Shown: piece by piece, positions 48,301 through 57,300 of the stretch | Position numbering within the stretch: position 1 is the first letter of the stretch | Layout: each line of letters begins with the position of its first letter | Assembly: GCA_037074705.1 (NCBI GenBank) | Contig: CM073595.1 | Coordinates: forward strand, 71,162,139-71,226,138 | From: Zhengitettix transpicula | Taxonomy: Eukaryota > Arthropoda > Insecta > Orthoptera > Tetrigidae | Reading direction: 5' to 3' | DNA: 64,000 nt | The notes under the pieces: model-generated | What the model was told of the DNA's origin: nothing | Database searches by the model: none | Seen by the model: only the letters and a program-made list of their open reading frames with translations | Position numbers and translations under genes: made by a program

Positions 48301-51300
48301 TCATTGCAGAATGAAAGCCTGTACTTAGCTCTATAGTGAAAATTTCATATCCATTATAACTGACCAAAGTGTAAAAGTCAAAGATATATGGGCTTCCAAA
48401 GCAACTAAAGAAAGTATCATTTCGTTGTCTTGTAATGAAGAAAGTTTATGAGAACTGTTAGCTATTTGAGTGACACAAAATAGTTTTAAAAATACATCCA
48501 GAAAATTTGATGTCATTTACTATTTGTAATCAACAGAAGATGAAAAATATAGGTGAGTATTAATATTTTTAAAAGGTACGTTGGTAAAAAACTACTAGTG
48601 ATGAATTGTGAGAACTTGTCAGTATTTGGTTCTTGCTCCTGTTCACTTTCTTATTTTTTCTAGTGTATTAAGAACTTATAATTATATGTAACTTATATAT
48701 AACTAAGTTATTACCCATGGTACTTTCAATAAAATAGCATACAAAAGAGAAAAAAGATTTAGCAATCTGTTTGGTTGTAGACATACGAAAATGTTCTGGA
48801 ACATTATAAAATTTAATTAAATGACCAAATTAAAATACATAATTACATTTTTTGTATTTCTATTCTGCCTTCTGTAGTGAACAATACCAAGAACTGCTAG
48901 TGCATGTGTTGAGGTTGTTCAACAATTTTAATATAAATGATCCTATAATAAATACTTTGAGAAATACAAGAATAATTTTTCAACTCACTTGATAAAGTAC
49001 GATTTTCCATCACTGTCTACCGCTGGCTCCCAACCGTATGGAAACCCAGTACTGAGATCACCCCAAGCTTCGATAGGTGGTAACCACGATGGACTTTGAG
49101 TTAAGTGGCTGAAACACAAAATTACGTATTATAAGAATAACTAATAAAAAATAGTAATTAATAAAACATTATTTAACACTTCCAAACAGTTTTATTATAC
49201 ATTAGTTCTACATTATAAAGTATAAAAGATATTAAATTGATTTTCTAATTCCAATTGATAGGATAAATGTATCAAAATATATTATTAATTTTATATTACA
49301 ACAATATAAGTCTGCCTAAACTAGTAAATAATATATTTCTTTTATGGAGATTATGTACTATCAGTCTAAAATTATTAGTATTTGCCACACAGTTTAGTTT
49401 TTTGGCTAAATGAAAGTAAGAACTTGGATGCAAGATGTAACTGGTGGTGCTCCCCTTCTTAACTTCTCCTTTATCCACACTACACTATAAATTGAAACAT
49501 ACATCTCAAAAGGCAGGAATTACCCCAACTACGTTCCTTCTCTTTCTACAATAATTGTAAAAAATAACGAGTTCATGTGTTATTTACTCAAATGATATCT
49601 AATATGAAGTTGCATCTCTCAATTATATCTGAAATTATGCACCCTATGTAACATTCAAGTTAAACGTACTGGAAGTTTTATTATATTCGTGTATAAGAGT
49701 GTAATATTATAATCGTTTGACAATTGGAACTGCCTGCTCCATAGCTGCACGTCGCAATCGTTGCCGTTGTTCGCAATCCAGACCAAGTAACGGACTTGCC
49801 GCGACACTCAATTTCAGGGCACATTCAAAATCAAAGTACTCTAAGAAGTTTAGAATTATACATTTGTGCAGATACAGGTACAAAAACACTTCAGAACTGA
49901 AATGCTATTACCAATATAATTCAATCGTGAAAATTCAATAGATAGTTATGGCATCAAAGATCAGGCGAGACGTTTTTGGGATATTCCACAATTAAAACGT
50001 CTATACAAGATTCACCATACCATTGTTGTCAATAAACTTCGAATCCAGGATGTGATGAAAACTGGTTAACGCCTTTAAGAAACGGTAGGACGCGATAAGT
50101 ACACCAACCATTGATTTCCAACAATTTTCTATATATCGAAGAATACACAGGGTGTTTCAAAAATGGACCGCATAATTTTAGTTACATATTCCCCATATGT
50201 AAACAATAAAATAAAGTTCATTACAACATGTGTCCAGAAGTACTTGGAGTCCGAGTTAAGGCATTCAAAACGGATATTCACCGTAACGTTTTTCTTCCCG
50301 CAGGTAGTTGTCTAAACCGAAGATGTTCAAAATGTCGACCTCCTGCTTGAATACAGACCTCACATCGTGCGAATACGAACCCAAATTCCAGTATTGCGTA
50401 TTTTTTCACAACCTGCCACAATACGATTACGAAGGTATTCCATGTTAGGCACCGGAGACGAATACACCAATGATTTTAAATGGCACCACAAGTATATATC
50501 GATAGGTTTCAAAAAAGGTGAGCGTGGAGGCCAAGCAATTGGGCCACCTCTGCCTATCCACCGATTAGCAAAGGTTCGATCAAGTATCGCCGAGTCGTAC
50601 ATTAAAGTGAACAACACTGTTTTGCAGGCCGTAACTCGGAAACCAAGAATTTCCGGACATATGTTGTAGTGAACTTTTTTTATTGTCTATATATGGGGAA
50701 TACATACTTGAAATGATGCCCTATATCTTTGAAACACCCTGTATAATGGCTAAGTTAAACAAGAAAACTAAACACACTAACTGACAAGCTCAACTTTTAT
50801 GCTTTTTAAACGGAATATAACAACTTTTTTGACGGTTTCTTCTGGTTTCCATTATATTTACCCTTTCCTTTGACTCTAGACTTTACATACAAAATTATCT
50901 GCATACAGCTCCTGCACCTTTATTAAATCTGATACCTAATACGTGGGGGCAATAATAAAGTTGTAGGCTTTGTTTTTTGCTTTCTCGGCAACTAGTCCTT
51001 TAGAGACTGATAATTCATCACGCCTAACTTGATAAAGCAAACAGTAGATTCTAATGTAGCTCATACATTATATATTCTCACATGTTTAATGACCTCATTC
51101 AAGGGAAATACATGACATATATTAACATGAATTACACACGAGCATAACAGAAAAACTGACCCGATGAAGAAATTCTGACATATTATTAAGAATAAGCATA
51201 TCAAAGGAAACGTCTCACTTATCATAATAATTTTAGTACAGCTTTTCGCCGACAAAACGTGGAATAATTCTGCGAACATTTAAAAAAAATCGGGTTGCGA

Positions 51301-54300
51301 CGTTGAGGGGAAACTCGCGTGACGAGTCTGTTCCAACTTCCGGTTGAAAGAGAAAGTAGTAACGAGGTAAAGGAACTGTTGCAAAAAACCGACCATAATC
51401 TACAATAGCGCGGCCCACTCATATTTAAATAATTAAAACTGGTCCAATACAAAGTGTACGCACAAATTTGGTCGAACCCAATAGCGAACGAAAGTTTTGG
51501 GTTTACATTCAATGGAGGTATTACAAACATTGCTAATCAAAGATCATCCGGGCATTTCTATTCATTAGCATATTGTATGCTAGACACAGGTTGCTTTAGT
51601 ATATTCTGTGTACTCACTTTATATTTGCTTGTAATAAATTATAAGGACTTCCCTGTACACAATGTACCAATTTACACAACTATTTCAGAGTCAGAACAAA
51701 CTTAATAAAAACTGATAATGACCCTCTCATGAAAGGCTCATTGTTTTTCAATAAATTACCAGAAAATATTAAACAAACAAGGAAGAAGAAAATTTCTTTG
51801 GTTTTAAAAATATATTTGGCTGAGAAAACAATTACAATTTAAGTGCACTTAATTGTATTAGTTTATAATTATCAATATTTTTTCTCTTCACAGTTATGTA
51901 AAATAGGCTCAATTATCTAATATTCTTACCTCACATATATTTTTTGACGTTTACGAACACCCTACCCAACGTCGGGTTTCAGGATCAAAAATATAAAGTT
52001 TCAACTGATGCAGTCACACTAATTTTGTGGTGACGAGCAAAAAGGGTGCATAATTAAATGCGACATGAAGAAAATTCTAAAGAAAACGTTTGCACATGAA
52101 GCAACTCTCAGAATTTCTCAAATCCATGATGGAAGATAGGCATGCAATACTCTTCAATATGGCAAACAAAATGTACACAACACAAGTCGTACAGTCACCA
52201 TTCGAAAGAAAATATCTCGTATTACTGTTAAATACATGTGAAAAATATTAACGAGAATTTTGCAAACAAGAACTGACGGGAAAGTTTAAAAAGCGCTGGA
52301 ATTCGGATTTGTGTTGAATAATAAATGGAGTCTAATCTAGGCAGGCTCTTGTGAACCTGAATAACATCTTCCGACGACGTCAATGGGGTGGGGGGAAAAT
52401 TGATTTGAGGCAGAAAGTTCGCCTAGAAAAATTATCATCAGCAAGTTGTTAGGATAATAAGATAATACAGAGACAGAACTATTATTACGATGGACGTAAA
52501 GCTGTGATGTTGTTGATCGCTAATACTAAGTATCTTACACGTAGTGGCAATGAATAGAATAAAATAAAATCGTACGAAAGGAATAAAAATACACTAATGA
52601 ATTTCGGTCCTTTTAATTGCGGACAACGTTTTATCTAGTCATAAAGAAAATTTTGAAAACGTGAAAAAAGTTATATACAAAATATTTCATGGGAAGTTAA
52701 AGAATAAATAAATGACAATTAAAAGAATTCTAAGTACTCGCAAAGCCTAATTAAATGTAAGGTATTACATTTACCATTGTTTCGAGTCCTGCTTAAAAAT
52801 AAATTGTTTTGCCGAAAAGGTTTCCACTCTTCGGAATATTGATTAAAGAAACTAACGATAAAAGTTTGTTATAGACACTGAAGAAGCGCGTTTTCAAACA
52901 AATGAGTTGGGATTTTGAATTGATAGCCTTATTTACAGATTTTACACCACCTCGCTCCAAAGCATCTAAATAATCACCTTGCTTTGGAAAGTCGTCGCAA
53001 AAGTCATTCCAAATCCACCCCCGCACTAGAACCTATTTTTAAGAGCTACAGAAATATACCGCTATTACTGTCCGAACACAGCATTCAAGCAAACGCACAA
53101 CTTAAATACTTTTTAAGTTAAGAGCTATCTATATTTTACATCTGTTAAATCCTAAGATAATGAAATCAATCGATTGAGAGAAAAAAATAATAAAAAAGAT
53201 GAACAAATAAAAAAGTAAGAAAAACAGACACTAAATAAAATATGAACAAACCAGTATAGTAATAAGATAAATATAGTCGTCATAAATGCTCGTCTAAGAA
53301 ACCATAAAAATAACAAGAAAAATGCGACGAAAACTTTGATTGTGTATTTAAAAATTTGACTGTAAAAAAAATTGAAAATAAGCGGTACAGCCACATAAAA
53401 ATTTTAACCCTACACAAACTTAAGGAACGTTGAAATGCTTGCTAGAAATTTAAAAAGAACTACATTTTAGGGAAGCCATCAATTATAAAATAAAAACATG
53501 TCCCTGATCGCAGAGGGATACATCTCGAAGTAAAAAAGAAGTCTTATATAAAATACGGGCAACATCATATAATAATTCGATGATGAAACTAGTTCGCACT
53601 GTGTATCATTTGCAACGTACATAACTTCATAAGAACAGAAATTTTTCGCTTTATTGCTACGTACTGCGTGATCATTCACAGCTTCGCAGACAAAATTAAG
53701 ACATTAGTTTATTGATATTGTTGGTTTTTAATTCCTGTCCTATTTTCATTGAGTCAGCCGCAAGATCCATAAAGTATATTTATGTTTCCATATTATAACC
53801 TTAATACGTGCGCTAAAAAGTTAATTTATATCGCCTTAATCAAACCCATCTGGCAATATGCTTCCTCCATTTGTGGAGTAGCAACCAAAACAAACCTCAA
53901 CAAAATCCAAGTAATCCAAAATAAATCCCTTAGAATGATTTCAGTAGTGACCTCAGCTTACCTACAGTCAAAGACGTTATTTAAAAAAATCCTTTGATTC
54001 CCTCATTAAAAACTCAACAGCGCATACGAATCCAACCATAGCAGAAATTACAACCTCAACAAAGACGACTTAAAAGAAATCGTCCACCAGACCACCTCTA
54101 CTACTCATTAAATTTTATAGCTAATTAAACTTAGACTTTAATTAAATGAATTCAATGTAATTGCTATGGACAACCTAATGGTTGCAACCAACTGCACGGT
54201 AACATGTTAATTTCAATAGAATACTTAATTATTATAATTAAAAAATCGCCAAGATAAGAAGTTAACTGTACAATAGTAAATAAATAAAAAGTACGTGTGC

Positions 54301-57300
54301 TTTAACTCGAAATAAAACTAAGATATATACTTCACATGCATCATTAATGTTTTGTAAATGAAAATACAAGTATGAAAAATTTATCTAAAGTTTTTTCAGA
54401 TAGCGACAGTTTTAATGGAAACAATCTAGTACAGAGTGACCACCCAAGTTTATCAGTATTATTTAAATGGCGGTAAAATACGAATTGAACGGAGAAATTC
54501 AAGCGGATTTATTGTATATCTCTGGGATGTTCTATAAGACTCGACACAAGTTCGTTTTGAAATTGAGATGCAACGACTGAATTCGCCGACAAATTAATGT
54601 CTCGGGGATAACCCGCACGCTTGCTTGAATCCACAGCGAAAGCCATTTCCCTTTCGAATTCAGTGGCTCAGAATTGCGCGATATCCCCAAAGCCGACAGG
54701 ATGAGCAAACTAGATGTCGCCATGAATCACATCAAGTCAATGTGAAAATGCAAGAATGCCTGCCTTCTTCGTGAAGAAGATTCGAGAATCGTTCACACCA
54801 ACATCAAATTATTTTATTTATTTTATTTATTTATTGTGCACGGTTTGGTTAGCTTTTTGTCTAAATTGTAATACTATTCATAATATACATTTTCTTTTTA
54901 AGACGCCACGTGCAACTCATTGCTCCGGTATAGTTTCCTGATTTAATACTTTTTGTTACTTCTTCGCTCTATTATATCATTATACGGAAGATCGCCTACT
55001 ATTGATAAGAGGAATCAGAAGAATACCTTTCAGCAGTTTCTGTGTCTAAAGGAGTTGTGAATGTGTCTTCAGCCTCAAGATGGCGGATGGCAGTTTGATA
55101 TTTCTAAAAAGCATATTTACGGGTCTGTTTAACAAAGTTTCATCGAAATTGACGGACCGTTTTCTTGTGAAAAACGAGCAAAACGTGACAAATAGGAATT
55201 TAGATAACATCGCCTCGTATAATACACACAATGATAAGACTAAAATAACTCTATCCTAAGCGATGTGCAGTCAAAATATTACTTTATATACGGGACATGT
55301 TCAGATATTTGAAAAATTGAAACCTCTCGTGATAATGTAATGAAGAAAATAAATAACCAACGATCCATTTTTCACAATGTAAATTAATAATATACCAATC
55401 TTTGCAACCACATGAGAGGAATTAAATTTTCAACTGAAGAGCAGGTGCAGAAAAGGGTTATGAAGTAGGGGGAAGAGCTGGCGGGAGAGTTATTTGAGGA
55501 TGGCGTAAAGAAACTTGTGCCACGGCTCACCAAAAGCATTGAATGATATGGCGATTATGTGGAAAAAAAATCGACAAGTGTATCAACAATATCCTGTACT
55601 TTTTTTCAAATACACTTTTTCTATAAAAATATAAAAATCTAGAAAACTTGCTTTCTGAACGTGCCTCGAGAAGGAAGTTCAGTGAACATAAAAATTCAAG
55701 TGAATATATTGTCTGTGTAGTACTCTTAACGAGCTGATCCCCGTTTGAATGCAAAAGTCAGACATCTTTATGTCTCGTTCCATATAATTTTATTTGTTGT
55801 TCAAAAGGAAAAGGATTTTGCAAAACGTTTTCAAAAATTCCACCGCCCATTTCAATTCGTTTTGCAACTCTTTGGATAAGTTGATGTGTTGCTCACCGAA
55901 GATCATCTGCAAACGAATCGTGTATACGACTTCAAAATTGCCTTGTGTGTTAACTTTTCGTTTGCATACCGGGCTATTAATTTTTTAACAATTCAACCGG
56001 TGCCCACTTACAACAACAAAATATTAATTACAAAAGAACATTAACATACATGTCAAAAACTGGTCACTTAAAGTACAATATAAGAAGGATAACAGTAAGG
56101 AAACATTATATCCCATGGTGAATATGGCGTCGCGATTCTCCACAATTACAACGCTTCCAAAATTATTAAACGTATTCACGAAAACTTTAATACTATTGTT
56201 TCTTAATTATCTAAATTGACTGCCGTGTAAACAGACTATTTTTTTTACGTATAATGAGTTTTAAGAAAGAAAACAATTCTGCTCGGCCACTGACAATTAA
56301 AATTTGTAGAAATGACGTCATTGTAACCGCTGTTTCCAAATCCTTCAATACTCCTTTTTTGTTTTGTTTTTGTAAAGGAATGGCTTTTAGAGAATAAGAA
56401 ATAACATAGAAATTGGTAATTTTAGTAAATACAAAAGCATAAAAAATTATTTAAGGCATGAAGGCCTCTTATACAACATTCTAATAATTCACGTCGATGT
56501 TACACAATGCCCTGCTGAGTTAAAGACCAAATGTATTCTGTGCGAGACTCCATCCGTGTGTTCTAATGTTAAACAAATGTAAAGTAGGCGGGTAGCTCGT
56601 TACGAAGCTATGCATAACTTAAGGTTCTCTCCTAACAATGACAATCAACGTGCAGTCATCAAGTTAGACGCATTGCACAGTTGGAATGTAGACAGTTGCC
56701 CGAGAACGCTTTCGCTCTTTCCCTTTCAAAATCTATTAAATAGACACAAAGTGCCCCTCGGAATTTACGAAGGTTCAGTTTCTAATAAAAATGACTAATT
56801 TTTATTATAATATAAAATGAATTGAAGTGATTTCTAATCAACATCTGGCATTCCACAAATAATATTTTATTTAAAATGACTATTTAGGCCTACATAAATT
56901 TTAATATATGTTAAAAATAACACTTGCTAGAACATACATGAGTTGGCGCTGATAGTATATAAAACAAGGTTATTTGTGGGAAGTGCCATATTTCAATACT
57001 CTATTGTTAAACTATCGGTCATCTCCATTGCGTGGCATCATTATTACTCCTGTTCAAAGATAATAGTTTTTGACGGCCCGAAAAATAATTGCTACGTGCG
57101 AGACTCCTATCGTCCAACTACTCAAACTCTAATTTCCTCTATTTACCTCTTTTTCTCTGGCTGCTACATTGCCTAGACCAGAGCATCCAGTGTCGAGTTT
57201 CTTGACGGAGCCATTAATTCGGCTGTCAGTCTTCTTGTTACTTAAAATCACGGGGCCCTGGACGAACGCTTTTGTCCCATTGCCTTCTTTTCAACACATT

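Larger units (their letters stand above)
41417..48988 (-). other. FRMPD4-like intron 2 (7.6 kb)
   Basis: Mostly AT-rich. Contains a poly-C run (43667-43680), a TG/TA compound microsatellite (45272-45359) and a GC-richer stretch at about 45440-45600 that no feature explains. No exon recognised. Confidence 0.55.

Noticed and set aside
50943..51027. Possible second exon of a nested gene
   Set aside because: Its phase does not join to the orphan exon at 49840 and an in-frame stop follows at once.
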